Of a DNA stretch of 64,000 nt, positions 49,530 through 58,439 are shown piece after piece. The position numbers and the translations under genes were made by a program. Origin of the DNA: Yinghuangia sp045039925 (GTDB taxonomy: Bacteria; Actinomycetota; Actinomycetes; Streptomycetales; Streptomycetaceae); NCBI GenBank assembly GCA_045039925.1, contig CP108400.1, positions 6,200,001 through 6,264,000 on the forward strand, given 5' to 3'. Each line of letters begins with the position of its first letter. The first letter of the stretch is position 1. The notes below the pieces were generated by a model. That model saw only the letters and a program-made list of their open reading frames with translations, did not search any database and had not been told where the DNA came from.

Positions 49530-50057
49530 TCAGCCCGGTGAGCCCTCCTTGGCGATGAGCAGCTTGCGCAGGATGCCGTCGAGCCGGGTGCGTTCCTCGT
49601 CGGTGAGCACCTCGACCATGCGCGCCTCGTTGGCGACGTGGCCCATCACGATGTCGTCGATGAGCTCCTTGCCGGCGGGGGTCAGCCGGATCATGACGGC
49701 GCGGCGGTCGGTGGCACACGGGTGGCGCTCGACGAGGCCCTTGGCGGAGAGCTTGTCGACGCGGTTGGTGATCGCTCCCGAGGTGACCATCGCGGACTTC
49801 AGGAGTGCGCGGGCGTTGAGTTCGTAGGGTTCGCCCGAACGCCGCAGCGTGGCGAGCACGTCGAACTCGGAGAAGTCGAGGCCGTGTTTGGCGAAGTACT
49901 CGCGCAGGCCCGCCTCGACGTGGGCGTGGAAGCGGTTGTAGCGGCCGACGAGGGCCATCGGGGCCAGGTCCATGTCGGGGCGCTCCCGGGCCCACTGGTC
50001 GACGATGTCGTCCACCGCGTCACGCTCCCCGGGCTGTTGCTGAGGCTGTTCGGGCAT
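49530..50057 (-). CDS. MarR-family transcriptional regulator
   Basis: A 175-residue winged-helix repressor, probably of the adjacent divergent exporter gene. After a 20-residue polar N terminus the MarR core is clear: FDVLATLRRSGEPYELNARA, the recognition helix SAMVTSGAITNRVDKLSAKG and the wing VERHPCATDRRAVMIRLTPA. A C-terminal dimerisation helix ends the protein. The ligand cannot be told from sequence. Two near-identical 20-bp operator-like sites lie in the shared promoter region, arguing for autoregulation. Confidence 0.92.
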   Translation of the reverse strand: MPEQPQQQPGERDAVDDIVDQWARERPDMDLAPMALVGRYNRFHAHVEAGLREYFAKHGLDFSEFDVLATLRRSGEPYELNARALLKSAMVTSGAITNRVDKLSAKGLVERHPCATDRRAVMIRLTPAGKELIDDIVMGHVANEARMVEVLTDEERTRLDGILRKLLIAKEGSPG

Positions 50058-50119
50058 GGTTCCTGCCTTCCCCGTGGTGGTGGTTGCCGGGTTGTTCCCC
50101 GCAAGTTCTACCAGTCTTC

Positions 50120-50189
50120 ATTATCTCAACGCTCACATACTTGACGTTCTCGTTCCTGGCGGGTAAAACTTATCTCAACGTTCAGATAA
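50120..50189. promoter_or_regulatory. MarR-exporter divergent promoter with two operators
   Basis: Operator 2 is TTATCTCAACGTTCAGATAA (50170-50189), with TTATCT/AGATAA arms. Operator 1 at 50121-50140 matches it at 17 of 20 positions. Between them lies a plus-strand promoter, TTGACG (50141-50146) and TAAAAC (50164-50169), 17-bp spacer, so operator 2 covers the start site. On the minus strand GATAAT (50125-50120) is a good -10 for marR inside operator 1. Confidence 0.75.
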
Positions 50190-50211
50190 TCAACGCTGAG
50201 GGGCTGGGGAC

Positions 50212-51273
50212 ATGGGCGGCGTGGCGATGGGCAAGGTCGGCGGCGGCAAGGTCGGCGGCGGCAAGGCTTCGGCGGGGCGGATGGGTGTCGCGGCGGCCGC
50301 GGCGCTCGCGCCGGCGATGTGGGGCACCACATACCTGGTGACCACCGAGCTGCTGCCCGACGGCCGCCCGATGCTGCTCGCGGCGCTGCGTGCGCTGCCC
50401 GCGGGCCTGCTGCTGCTGTTGCTCGGACGCAAGCTCCCGAGGGGCAGGTGGTGGGGGCGGGCCGCGATCCTCGGCATGCTGAACATCGGGTTCTTCTTCC
50501 CGCTGATCTTCGTCGGGGCGTACCACCTGCCGGGCGGTGTCGCCGCGACAATCGGGGCGATCCAGCCGCTGCTGGTGATCGGGTTCTCGGCGATGATCCT
50601 GGGTGCGCGGCCCAGCCGCCGCGCGGTGATCGCCGGTCTGGTGGGCGTCGTGGGCGTCGGCCTGCTGGTGCTCAAGGGCAGTGCGAAGCTCGACGGCGTC
50701 GGCATCGCGGCCATGCTGACCGCGATTGTGATCATGGCGCTGGGCACCGTGCTGACCCGCAAGTGGGGCAAGCCCGAAGGCGTCACCATGCTGGACCTGA
50801 CGGCGTGGCAGCTGACCGCGGGCGGACTGTTCCTGGCTCCGCTGGCGCTGGTCACCGAGGGCGCGCCCCCGGCGTTCACGGGCGAGAACTGGATCGGCTT
50901 CGCGTACCTCGGCCTGTTCGGCACCGCGCTGGCGTACGTGCTGTGGTTCCGCGGCATCGACCGCCTCGGCGCCGGACCGGTGTCGTTCCTGTCGCTGGTC
51001 AACCCGGCGGTGGCGACCCTCGGTGGCATCGTCGTGCTGAGCCAGACCCTGACGGTGTGGCAGATCCTGGGGCTGCTGCTGGCCCTCGGCGCGATGTTCG
51101 CGGGGCAGGCGCCGGGCAAGCCGAAGGGCGAGCCGAGCACGGTCGTACGCCAGGGCGGGCCGGCGACCGCCGCCGACACGCGGGAGGTGGCGGCCGGCGC
51201 GGAGGACGAGCCTTCGGGTGGGCCGCGCCGCGAGGTGGTGGCGGCAGGCGGCCGAGGCGGCTCGGGGGACTGA
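50212..51273 (+). CDS. EamA-family (DMT) transporter
   Basis: A 353-residue membrane protein of the drug/metabolite transporter superfamily with about ten transmembrane helices in two EamA repeats (GMLNIGFFFPLIFVGAYHLP and ending ...IGFAYLGLFGTALAYVLWF). It starts at ATG 50212 with GAGGGGCTGGGGA upstream. The N terminus has a repeated GKVGGGK segment, and a 50-residue hydrophilic C-terminal tail follows the last helix. The cargo is unknown. Divergence from a MarR regulator suggests an inducible efflux pump. Confidence 0.9.
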   Translation: MGGVAMGKVGGGKVGGGKASAGRMGVAAAAALAPAMWGTTYLVTTELLPDGRPMLLAALRALPAGLLLLLLGRKLPRGRWWGRAAILGMLNIGFFFPLIFVGAYHLPGGVAATIGAIQPLLVIGFSAMILGARPSRRAVIAGLVGVVGVGLLVLKGSAKLDGVGIAAMLTAIVIMALGTVLTRKWGKPEGVTMLDLTAWQLTAGGLFLAPLALVTEGAPPAFTGENWIGFAYLGLFGTALAYVLWFRGIDRLGAGPVSFLSLVNPAVATLGGIVVLSQTLTVWQILGLLLALGAMFAGQAPGKPKGEPSTVVRQGGPATAADTREVAAGAEDEPSGGPRREVVAAGGRGGSGD

Positions 51274-51324
51274 GGCGACCGCAACGCAGCCGCGAGGCGG
51301 TTGCAGATGAGTGGCGGAGAGACG

Positions 51325-51352
51325 AGGCGGGGCCCTGGCGGCCCCGCCTTTC
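51325..51352 (+). terminator. Terminator of the EamA gene
   Basis: AGGCGGGGCC (51325-51334) pairs perfectly with GGCCCCGCCT (51340-51349) around CTGGC and is followed by TTCG. It lies 52 bp after the stop. The rest of 51274-51482 has no clear promoter. Confidence 0.75.
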
Positions 51353-51482
51353 GCCGTGCGCAGACGTTTGCAGAAACGTTCGAAGGGGCTCTGGCGAAGC
51401 GGCTTCTACGCGAGTAGCGTCACAGCGGTTCGCCACGTATGCGGCTGCACGCCGCATGCCGCTCAGGGAGGGACCCACGCCT

Positions 51483-52943
51483 GTGGACCGACGCCGATTC
51501 CTGTCCCGCAGTGCCACCGTTGCCATCGGGGCCGCCGCCGTCGGCGGACCGTTCCAGGGGCTGGCCGCCGCGGACGCCAACGCCGCCGCGGACGTTGTCG
51601 AGAGCACCGGCGCCGACGCCCGGCACGGGAAGCCCGGCGGCTACGGGCCGCTGAAGCCGGTCGCCGACGAACGCGACGGCGCGGTGCGGCTGCACCTGCC
51701 CGACGGGTTCCGCTACCGGTCCTTCACCCCGGCGGGCTCGCCGATGACCGACGGCATGCCGACGCCCGGCAAGCACGACGGCATGGCGGCGTTCCGCGGG
51801 CGCCGCGGGACGACCGTGCTGGTGCGGAACCACGAGGTCAACGGGCCGGTGGGGGCCTTCGGCGAGGCGGCGCGGGCGTACGACCCGGCCACCGGCGGCG
51901 GCACGACCACCGTCGTGGTCGACCGCTACGGCAATGTGGAGTCCTCGCGCGTCAGCCTCAACGGCACGCAGATGAACTGCTCGGGCGGGCCCATGCCGTG
52001 GGGCACGTGGGTCACCTGCGAGGAGACGGTCAACGGCCCCGACGTCGGCAACGACTTCACCGGCGCGGACAACAGCAAGCTCAAGCAGAAGCACGGCTAC
52101 CTGTTCGAGGTGCCCGCCGACGGCACGTCGTCGCGCGTGCCGATCCGCGGCGCGGGACGATTCGCGCACGAGGCGGCGGTCTACGACCCCATCACCGGCG
52201 CGGTCTACCTCACCGAGGACAACTTCGGCTTCGCGTCCGGCTTCTACCGCTACCTCCCGCCGATCAGCCCGTGGGTCGGCGGTCGGCTGCGCGACGGCGG
52301 ACGCCTGCAAATGCTCGCGGTCAAGGGGCGCCCCGGCACGGACCTGTCGGCCGCGCAGCGGCCGGGGGCCGCGTACGACGTCACCTGGGTCGACATCGAC
52401 GACCCCGACCCGACGTTCGCCCCGGGCACGACCAACGACCAGGCGATCCAGGCGGTCGGCAACCAGGGCCGGGCCAAGGGCGCGGCACTGTTCTCGCGCC
52501 TCGAAGGCGCGTACTACCAGCGCGGCGTCGTGTACTTCGTGTCCACGCAGGGCGGCGCGACCGCACCGGGGGAGACGGCCCCGGACGGGTTCGGCGACGG
52601 GCGCGGGCAGGTGTGGGCGTACAACACCGTCACGCGCCGCCTCCGGCTCGTCTACGAGTCGCCGGGCTCGGCGCGCCTGGACCTCCCCGACAACGTCACG
52701 GTCAGCCCGCGCGGCACGCTGGTCCTCTGCGAGGACGGCGACGCGGACAACTTCCTGCGCGGACTGACGGTCGACGGCCGCATCTTCGACCTGGCGCGGT
52801 TGGAACCGGTCGTCGGCGACGCGGGCGCTGAGTTCGCCGGCGCCACGTTCGGCCCGGACGCGCACACGCTGTACGTGAACGTGCAGTCGAGGCTCGGCGT
52901 GACGTTCGCCGTCTGGGGCCCGTGGCACAAGGGCGGGTTCTAG
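51483..52943 (+). CDS. PhoX-like secreted phosphatase (DUF839), Tat signal
   Basis: A 486-residue exported protein of the DUF839/PhoX group, whose characterised members are calcium/iron-dependent alkaline phosphatases. GTG 51483 follows GGGAGGGA. A twin-arginine signal (DRRRFLSRSATVAIGAAAVG) spans residues 2-21. Motifs include NHEVNGPVGAFGEAARAYDP, GGPMPWGTWVTCEETVNGPD and RFAHEAAVYDPITGAVYLTE. The metal-binding cysteine sits in TCEE. Phosphatase activity is inferred from the family. Its TAG stop lies inside the first unit of an 11-copy 13-bp tandem repeat. Confidence 0.88.
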   Translation: MDRRRFLSRSATVAIGAAAVGGPFQGLAAADANAAADVVESTGADARHGKPGGYGPLKPVADERDGAVRLHLPDGFRYRSFTPAGSPMTDGMPTPGKHDGMAAFRGRRGTTVLVRNHEVNGPVGAFGEAARAYDPATGGGTTTVVVDRYGNVESSRVSLNGTQMNCSGGPMPWGTWVTCEETVNGPDVGNDFTGADNSKLKQKHGYLFEVPADGTSSRVPIRGAGRFAHEAAVYDPITGAVYLTEDNFGFASGFYRYLPPISPWVGGRLRDGGRLQMLAVKGRPGTDLSAAQRPGAAYDVTWVDIDDPDPTFAPGTTNDQAIQAVGNQGRAKGAALFSRLEGAYYQRGVVYFVSTQGGATAPGETAPDGFGDGRGQVWAYNTVTRRLRLVYESPGSARLDLPDNVTVSPRGTLVLCEDGDADNFLRGLTVDGRIFDLARLEPVVGDAGAEFAGATFGPDAHTLYVNVQSRLGVTFAVWGPWHKGGF

Positions 52944-53080
52944 AGACCGGTTCCAGAGGCCGGTTCTAGAGACCAGTCCTAGAGACCGGTCCCAGAGGTC
53001 AGCTCTAGAAACCAGTTCCAGAGACCAGTTCCAGAGACCGCATCTAGAGACCGCATCTAGAGACCGGCTCTAGAGGCCAG
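52938..53080. repeat. Eleven-copy 13-bp tandem repeat starting on the PhoX stop codon
   Basis: Exactly 11 units of 13 bp with consensus YYCTAGAGACCRG (CTAG varies to CCAG, AGAGACC to AGAGGCC or AGAAACC). Seven CTAG tetranucleotides, rare in bacterial DNA, occur in 143 bp. The unit length is not a multiple of three and the frames close, so it is non-coding. Confidence 0.95.
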
Positions 53081-53106
53081 GGATCTGAGCCGAGGTCACG
53101 CGCTGG

Positions 53107-53146
53107 GATCCGCGAATCAGCCCGGGAACGGGGTGATTTGCGGATC
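53107..53146. repeat. Inverted repeat upstream of acpS
   Basis: GATCCGCGAATCA (53107-53119) and TGATTTGCGGATC (53134-53146) pair over 13 bp with one G-U, loop 14 nt. It may terminate the phoX-like transcript or act as an operator. The remaining 53147-53242 holds no clear promoter. Confidence 0.6.
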
Positions 53147-53242
53147 TCGGCGCGCGGCCGTCGAGCCTGCGGTACGCGCGGCGCGGCGGTCGGCACCGCA
53201 CGTCGCGGAGGCCGTCCCTCCGGGCCGTGCCATGCTGGCGCC

Positions 53243-53611
53243 GTGATTGTGGGTGTGGGGATCGACGTCGCCGACATCGGGCGGTTCGGGCTGTCGCTGG
53301 AGCGCACGCCGGGGCTTGCCGACCGGCTGTTCACCGAGGCGGAGCGGTACGTCCGGCCCGGACAGGCACGCGGAGTCGCCTCGCTCGCCGCGCGGTTCGC
53401 GGCCAAGGAGGCGCTGGCGAAGGCCCTCGGCGCGCCGCGCGGACTCCAGTGGCAGGACGCGGAGATCCGTACCGAGGACTCGGGGCGCCCGGTGCTCACG
53501 GTCCGCGGCACGGTCGCCGCACGGGCGGCCGAACTCGGCGTCACCGGCTGGCATGTGTCGCTGAGCCACGACGCGGGCATCGCTTCGGCTGTCGTCATCG
53601 CGGAGGGATAG
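53243..53611 (+). CDS. acpS: Holo-[acyl-carrier-protein] synthase
   Basis: Transfers 4-phosphopantetheine from CoA to acyl carrier protein. The start is GTG 53243 (MIVGVGIDVADIGRFGLSLE), 122 residues, the normal AcpS length. D8 in GIDVADIGR and E56 in ARFAAKEALAKAL are the magnesium ligands; WHVSLSHDAGIASAVVI closes the fold. No ribosome site precedes the GTG, so it may be leaderless. It is 18 bp upstream of nnr. Confidence 0.95.
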   Translation: MIVGVGIDVADIGRFGLSLERTPGLADRLFTEAERYVRPGQARGVASLAARFAAKEALAKALGAPRGLQWQDAEIRTEDSGRPVLTVRGTVAARAAELGVTGWHVSLSHDAGIASAVVIAEG

Positions 53612-53629
53612 GGCGGGAGGGACAGTCGG

Positions 53630-55114
53630 GTGCGCGAAGCCCACAGCGTCGAACAGGTCCGGGCGGCGGAGGCCGCGCTCATGGCCGTGCTGCCGGAGGG
53701 AACGCTCATGCAGCGCGCCGCCGCCGGCCTCGCGGTGACGTGCGCGGGCCTTCTCGGCCGCGTCTACGGCAGCCGCGTGGTGCTGCTCGTCGGCAGCGGC
53801 GACAACGGCGGCGACGCGTTGTACGCGGGTGCGCGGCTGGCCCGCCGCGGCGCACGCGTCGACGCCCTCCTGCTGAGCCCGCAGAGGGCACACGCGGGCG
53901 GCCTGACGGCCTTGCGGAGTGCGGGCGGCTGGACGGTCGCGGCCGACGCCCCGGGCTTTCTGACGGCCGCACAGCGCCTCGTCGCGGCGGCCGACCTCGT
54001 CATGGACGGCATCGTCGGGATCGGCGGCCGAGGCGGCCTGCGCACACCTGCCGCCGAACTCGCCCAGGCGGTCGCCGAGACCGGCGCCGTGGTGGTCGCG
54101 GTCGACCTGCCCAGCGGCGTCGACGCCGACACCGGCGCCGTACCCGACGCGGTCGGCGGACTTCCGGTGGTGCTGCGCGCGGACGTGACCGTCACCTTCG
54201 GAACCCACAAGCCGGGGCTGCTCGTCGACCCCGGCGCCGCCTACGCCGGCGTCGTGGAACTGGTCGACATCGGTCTGGAACCGCCCGCGCCTGTCCTGCG
54301 CGCCGCCCAACACGCCGACATCGCCAGGCTGTTGCCCCGGCCTGCCCACGAGACGGACAAGTACGCGCGCGGCGTCCTCGGACTTGCCGCCGGATCCGAG
54401 CGCTACCCGGGCGCCGCGGTGCTCGCCACCGGCGCGGCCCTGTACGGCGGCGCGGGCGCGCTGCGCTACGTCGGCCCGCGCGCGGTCGGCGACGCCGTGC
54501 TGGCCGCACACCCCGAGGTGATGGTGGGCGCCGGGCGCGTCCAGGCGTACGCCGTCGGTCCGGGCATCGACACGGGGGAGGAGGCCCGCGAGCGCCTGGC
54601 GGCCGCCCTCGCCGACGAAGTGCCGGTGCTCGTGGACGCCGACGGGCTCACCCTTCTGGCCGAATCGGGGCCGAAGGCGTTGCGGAACACCCCGGGCGCG
54701 CTGCTCACCCCCCACGCGGGTGAGGCGGTGCGGCTCCTGGCCGGGCTCGGCGAGGAGGCGACGCGCGCGGCGGTCGAGGCGGACCGGATCACGTACGCCC
54801 GGCGCCTTGCCGCCGGATACGGCGCCACCGTCCTGCTCAAGGGCAGCACGACCGTGGTCGCCGACCCCCGGGGCGAGGTGTGGGTGAACCCGACCGGCAC
54901 GCCCTACCTCGCCACGGCCGGGAGCGGCGACGTGCTCACCGGCCTGTCGGGGGCCTTGCTGGCCGCGGGGCTGACGCCCGCAGAGGCGGCGGTGTGCGGG
55001 GCGTACCTGCACGGTCTGGCGGGGCGCCTGGCCGCCGAGGACGGCGCGCCGTGCTCGGCGTCGGACGTCCTCAGGGCCCTGCCGGGCGCGTGGCACGAGG
55101 TGTGCGGGACGTGA
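53630..55114 (+). CDS. nnr: Bifunctional NAD(P)H-hydrate epimerase / ADP-dependent dehydratase
   Basis: Repairs hydrated NADH and NADPH. The 494-residue fusion has an N-terminal epimerase (about 1-215, with VGSGDNGGDALYAGARLARR and VDLPSGVDADTG) and a C-terminal ribokinase-like dehydratase (about 225-494, with LTPHAGEAVRLL and the nucleotide motif ATAGSGDVLTGLSGALLAAG). GTG 53630 follows GGGAGGGA. Position between acpS and alr is conserved in actinomycetes. The stop is the first of several TGACCGCG words. Confidence 0.94.
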   Translation: MREAHSVEQVRAAEAALMAVLPEGTLMQRAAAGLAVTCAGLLGRVYGSRVVLLVGSGDNGGDALYAGARLARRGARVDALLLSPQRAHAGGLTALRSAGGWTVAADAPGFLTAAQRLVAAADLVMDGIVGIGGRGGLRTPAAELAQAVAETGAVVVAVDLPSGVDADTGAVPDAVGGLPVVLRADVTVTFGTHKPGLLVDPGAAYAGVVELVDIGLEPPAPVLRAAQHADIARLLPRPAHETDKYARGVLGLAAGSERYPGAAVLATGAALYGGAGALRYVGPRAVGDAVLAAHPEVMVGAGRVQAYAVGPGIDTGEEARERLAAALADEVPVLVDADGLTLLAESGPKALRNTPGALLTPHAGEAVRLLAGLGEEATRAAVEADRITYARRLAAGYGATVLLKGSTTVVADPRGEVWVNPTGTPYLATAGSGDVLTGLSGALLAAGLTPAEAAVCGAYLHGLAGRLAAEDGAPCSASDVLRALPGAWHEVCGT

Positions 55115-55433
55115 CCGCGACTGACCGCGTGACCTACCGGCACCTGGCCTCGGCACCCGGCCGCGTGACCTGACCGCCAGGCCTGACCGGCACTGGCGGG
55201 GCGTACGCGGGCAGCGTCGGACGGAGCCGAACGAGTGTGCGGGGGCGCACGTCGGCTTCCGTCTTGCGGGCGTCCGCGCGCCTGCCGTGCACGCCGGGGC
55301 TTCAACCGGTCGGTGGGTGGCCGCGTCCCCGCCAGCGTGATCTATCCGGGCCTGCCACACTGGGATACCGATCGCCGCCGGCATCGGGTGCCGATCAGCA
55401 GTCCGACCGCCGAACGAGGGGATCCACCGCCCT
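55115..55433. other. Intergenic region between nnr and alr
   Basis: The first 60 bp carry the repeated word TGACCGCG (55112, 55122) and further TGACC words (55130, 55167, 55172). The last 80 bp include CACACT and GATACC, which could be -10 elements for alr, but no partner -35 is convincing. No gene is seen. Confidence 0.4.
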
Positions 55434-56561
55434 ATGCGTGCCGAAGCCCGGATCGACCTCGACGCGCTCCGGCACAACGTCGCCGCGGTGCGCGAGCGGG
55501 TCGGGTCGGCGCAGGTCATGGCCGTGGTGAAGGCCGACGCGTACGGCCACGGGATGGTCGAATGCGCACGCGCCGCCCGGCAGGCCGGGGCCGCGTGGTT
55601 GGGCACCGCGCTGCCGACCGAGGCGCTGGAACTGCGCCGTACGGGTGACACCGGGCGCGTGCTGACCTGGCTGTGGGTGCCCGGCGACCCGTTCGCGGAC
55701 GTGGTCGCGGCCGACATCGACATCTCGGTGAGCGGCCTGTGGGCGCTGGCCGAGGTCGAGGACGCGGCGCGGGCGACCGGGCGGACCGCGCGCGTGCACC
55801 TGAAGGCCGACACCGGCCTGGGCCGCAACGGATGCCAGCCGCACGACTGGGAAGCGCTGGTGGAGGCCGCCCTGAAGGCGCAGGCCGACGGACTCGTGCA
55901 GGTCGTGGGCCTGTGGTCGCACTTCGCCTGCGCGGACGAGCCCGGACACCCGTCGATCGCCCGCCAACTGGCGGCGTTCCGGGACGCCGTCGCGGCCGCC
56001 GAGCACTCCGGGGTCACGCCCGAGGTGCGGCACATGGCCAACTCCCCGGCGATGCTGACGCTGCCCGAGTCGCACTTCGACCTGGTGCGCAGCGGCCTCG
56101 CGACGTACGGCGTCTCGCCGATCCCCGATCTGCACGGCTCCGCCGACCTCGGCCTGCGCCCGGTCATGACGCTGGCCGCGTCGGTGGCGTCGGTCAAGCG
56201 TGTCCCGGGCGGGCACGGCGTCAGCTACGGGCACACCTGGCACGCGGAGCGCGACACCGCCCTTGCGTTGGTCCCGCTGGGGTACGCCGACGGCATCCCG
56301 CGGCACGCGAGCAGCGCGGGTCCGGTCCTGATCGGCGGCGTCCGGCGTACTCTCGTGGGCCGCGTCGCGATGGACCAGTTCGTGGTGGACCTCGGCGACG
56401 ACGAGGCGGTCGCCCCGGGCGACGAGGTGCTGGTGTTCGGCCCCGGTGACGCCGGCGAGCCGACGGCCGAGGACTGGGCGCGTGCGGCCGGGACCATCGC
56501 CTACGAAATCGTCACGCGGATCGGGTCGCGCGTGCCGCGGGTGTTCCTGGGGGCCCGATGA
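55434..56561 (+). CDS. alr: Alanine racemase
   Basis: PLP enzyme (375 residues) that makes D-alanine for peptidoglycan. It starts at ATG 55434 (MRAEARIDLDALRHNVAAVR). K33 in VVKADAYGHG binds PLP, and Y265 in VSYGHTWHAERD is the opposite catalytic base. VHLKADTGLGRNG is a family signature. Its stop overlaps the hydrolase ATG, so the two are probably coupled. Confidence 0.97.
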   Translation: MRAEARIDLDALRHNVAAVRERVGSAQVMAVVKADAYGHGMVECARAARQAGAAWLGTALPTEALELRRTGDTGRVLTWLWVPGDPFADVVAADIDISVSGLWALAEVEDAARATGRTARVHLKADTGLGRNGCQPHDWEALVEAALKAQADGLVQVVGLWSHFACADEPGHPSIARQLAAFRDAVAAAEHSGVTPEVRHMANSPAMLTLPESHFDLVRSGLATYGVSPIPDLHGSADLGLRPVMTLAASVASVKRVPGGHGVSYGHTWHAERDTALALVPLGYADGIPRHASSAGPVLIGGVRRTLVGRVAMDQFVVDLGDDEAVAPGDEVLVFGPGDAGEPTAEDWARAAGTIAYEIVTRIGSRVPRVFLGAR

Positions 56562-57748
56562 GCGATCCGACGGGAGGAATGCTGGCCGCCGATGTGGCGG
56601 CGAGCGTGGCGGGCGGCACGAGTGTCGGCAAGCGCGCCGGGATCTTCGGTGCCGCGGTCGGCGTACTCGCGGTCGGAGCCGCGGCCGGGGTCGCGATCGA
56701 GCGCATGACCGTCGGCCGGGTGCGGCGCCGCGCCGAGGCCGAGATGGACGCGATCGCCGAGTACGGCACGCTGCGCGGCGCGCCGCACATCGTGACCGCC
56801 GCCGACGGGGTCGAGCTGTTCGCCGAGGTCGACGAGTGCGCGGACGCGCCGCTGACCGTGGTGCTGTGCCACGGCTACACGCTCAACATGGACTGCTGGC
56901 ACTTCCAGCGCGCCGAACTCCGCGGCGAGTACCGGCTCGTGCTGTTCGACCAGCGCAGCCACGGGCGGTCCGGCCGCGGCGCGCCCGAGACCTCGAACAT
57001 CGACCAGCTCGGCGACGACCTGTACGCCGTCATCCAGGACCTCGCCCCGCGCGGCCCCATCGTCCTGCTGGGCCATTCGATGGGCGGCATGACGATCATG
57101 GCGCTCGCCGACCGGCACCCCGAGCTGTTCGGCAAGCGCGTCGTCGGCGTGGGCCTGCTCAACACGTCGGCGGGCAAGTGGGCGACCGTCACCCTCGGCA
57201 TCCCGGCGGCGGGCGCGCGGCTGGTGCACCGCATCGCCCCGGGTGTCATGCGTACGCTCGGCCGGCGCGCCGCGATCGTCGAGGCGGGCCGCCGGGCCGC
57301 GCGCGACCTGGTCTACCTGTTCACCGAGCGGTACGCCTTCGACTCCGAGGTGGACCCCATCCTCGTGCGTTTCACCGACCGGATGATCTCGGCGACGCCC
57401 ATCGACGTGATCGCCGAGTTCTTCCCGGCGTTCGAGACCCACGACAAGCTGGCGGCGCTGCCGGTCATCGACCGCGTGCCCACCGTCGTGGTGGGCGGCC
57501 AGGGCGACCTGATGACTCCGGCGTCGCACAGCGAGGCGATCCACGAGGCGCTGTCCGGCTCCGAGCTGGTCGTCGTCCCGGACTCCGGCCACCTGACCCC
57601 GCTCGAGCATCCGGAGGTGGTCAATGCGGCGCTGCGCGGGCTCCTCGCGCGTGCCGCGCGCGAACCGGCCCGGCGCGGCGGCGGGCCCGGTGGATCGCGG
57701 CGAAACGGATCGTTTGGCTCCGGCGCCGGACGTGACGCGGCGGGGTAG
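56558..57748 (+). CDS. Alpha/beta hydrolase with N-terminal membrane segment
   Basis: A 396-residue serine hydrolase of unknown substrate. ATG 56558 overlaps the alr stop. A hydrophobic segment (about 28-46, IFGAAVGVLAVGAAAGVAI) probably anchors it. The fold follows with HGYTLN (105-110, oxyanion), the nucleophile S174 in GHSMGG, an aspartate in GGQGDLMTPASH and a histidine in DSGHLTPLEHPE. The C terminus is Arg/Gly-rich. Neighbours of alr in streptomycetes commonly include such a hydrolase. Confidence 0.9.
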   Translation: MSDPTGGMLAADVAASVAGGTSVGKRAGIFGAAVGVLAVGAAAGVAIERMTVGRVRRRAEAEMDAIAEYGTLRGAPHIVTAADGVELFAEVDECADAPLTVVLCHGYTLNMDCWHFQRAELRGEYRLVLFDQRSHGRSGRGAPETSNIDQLGDDLYAVIQDLAPRGPIVLLGHSMGGMTIMALADRHPELFGKRVVGVGLLNTSAGKWATVTLGIPAAGARLVHRIAPGVMRTLGRRAAIVEAGRRAARDLVYLFTERYAFDSEVDPILVRFTDRMISATPIDVIAEFFPAFETHDKLAALPVIDRVPTVVVGGQGDLMTPASHSEAIHEALSGSELVVVPDSGHLTPLEHPEVVNAALRGLLARAAREPARRGGGPGGSRRNGSFGSGAGRDAAG

Positions 57749-57839
57749 CGCGTCGTTGGGCGTAGGTTCGGGTCGGCAGCCGGAGCGGCTGCCGGACACA
57801 GCGGGATCGGCACGGCGGGGCGGCCGACCGGATTTGGGG

Positions 57840-58439
57840 ATGTCGTACGTGCAGGGGCAGGGGCAGGAAGTGGTGAGCGGGACGGTGCCGGAAGTCCGCG
57901 TGATGGTGGCCACCGGCGAGGAGATGCGCGACTTCGGGAGGCGTCTGGCGGGTGTGCTGCGCGGCGGCGACCTGCTGGTGCTGTCCGGCGGGCTGGGCGC
58001 GGGCAAGACCACGATGACGCAGGGCCTGGGCGCGGGGCTCGGGGTACGCGGGGCCGTGACGTCGCCGACGTTCGTGATCGCGCGCGTGCACCCGTCGCTG
58101 GTCGGCGGGCCCGCGCTGGTCCACGTGGACGCGTACCGCCTGGGCACGACGAACGACGTCGCGGGCGAGGTCGACGACCTGGACCTGGACGCCTCGCTGG
58201 AGGAGTCCGTCACGGTCGTGGAGTGGGGCGAGGGCAAGGTCGAGGACCTGACCGAGGACCGGCTCACGGTGGTCATCGAGCGCACCGAGGGCACCACCGT
58301 CCCGGCCGCAGACGGTCTTCCGGCCGGCGCCGAGGGAGACGTGGACGCGGCCGTGGGCGACGACCCCCGCGTGGTCACCGTGCGAGCATCGGGCGCCCGC
58401 TGGGCGGCCGTGGACCTCGCGGGGGCACTCGCCCCGTAG
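57840..58439 (+). CDS. tsaE: tRNA threonylcarbamoyladenosine ATPase TsaE
   Basis: The ATPase partner of TsaB/TsaD in making t6A37 of tRNA. The frame is long, but ATG 57840 (MSYVQGQGQEVVSG) precedes the conserved domain; GTGs near 57871 are alternatives. It gives 199 residues. The P-loop SGGLGAGKTT is at 49-58. TSPTFVIARVHPS, the HVDAYRL motif and VEWGEGKVEDL are family features. tsaB usually follows directly; here 5.4 kb of IS110, PBP and a secreted protein gene intervene. The stop lies in a duplicated 34-bp segment. Confidence 0.93.
   Translation: MSYVQGQGQEVVSGTVPEVRVMVATGEEMRDFGRRLAGVLRGGDLLVLSGGLGAGKTTMTQGLGAGLGVRGAVTSPTFVIARVHPSLVGGPALVHVDAYRLGTTNDVAGEVDDLDLDASLEESVTVVEWGEGKVEDLTEDRLTVVIERTEGTTVPAADGLPAGAEGDVDAAVGDDPRVVTVRASGARWAAVDLAGALAP

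Noticed and set aside
50319..52943. A single long frame reaching from inside the EamA gene to the PhoX-like stop
   Set aside because: The upstream part is an out-of-frame reading of the EamA gene; the Tat signal and ribosome site fix the true start at 51483.
52938..53080. CRISPR array at the 13-bp repeats
   Set aside because: Units are contiguous with no spacers, and no cas genes lie nearby.
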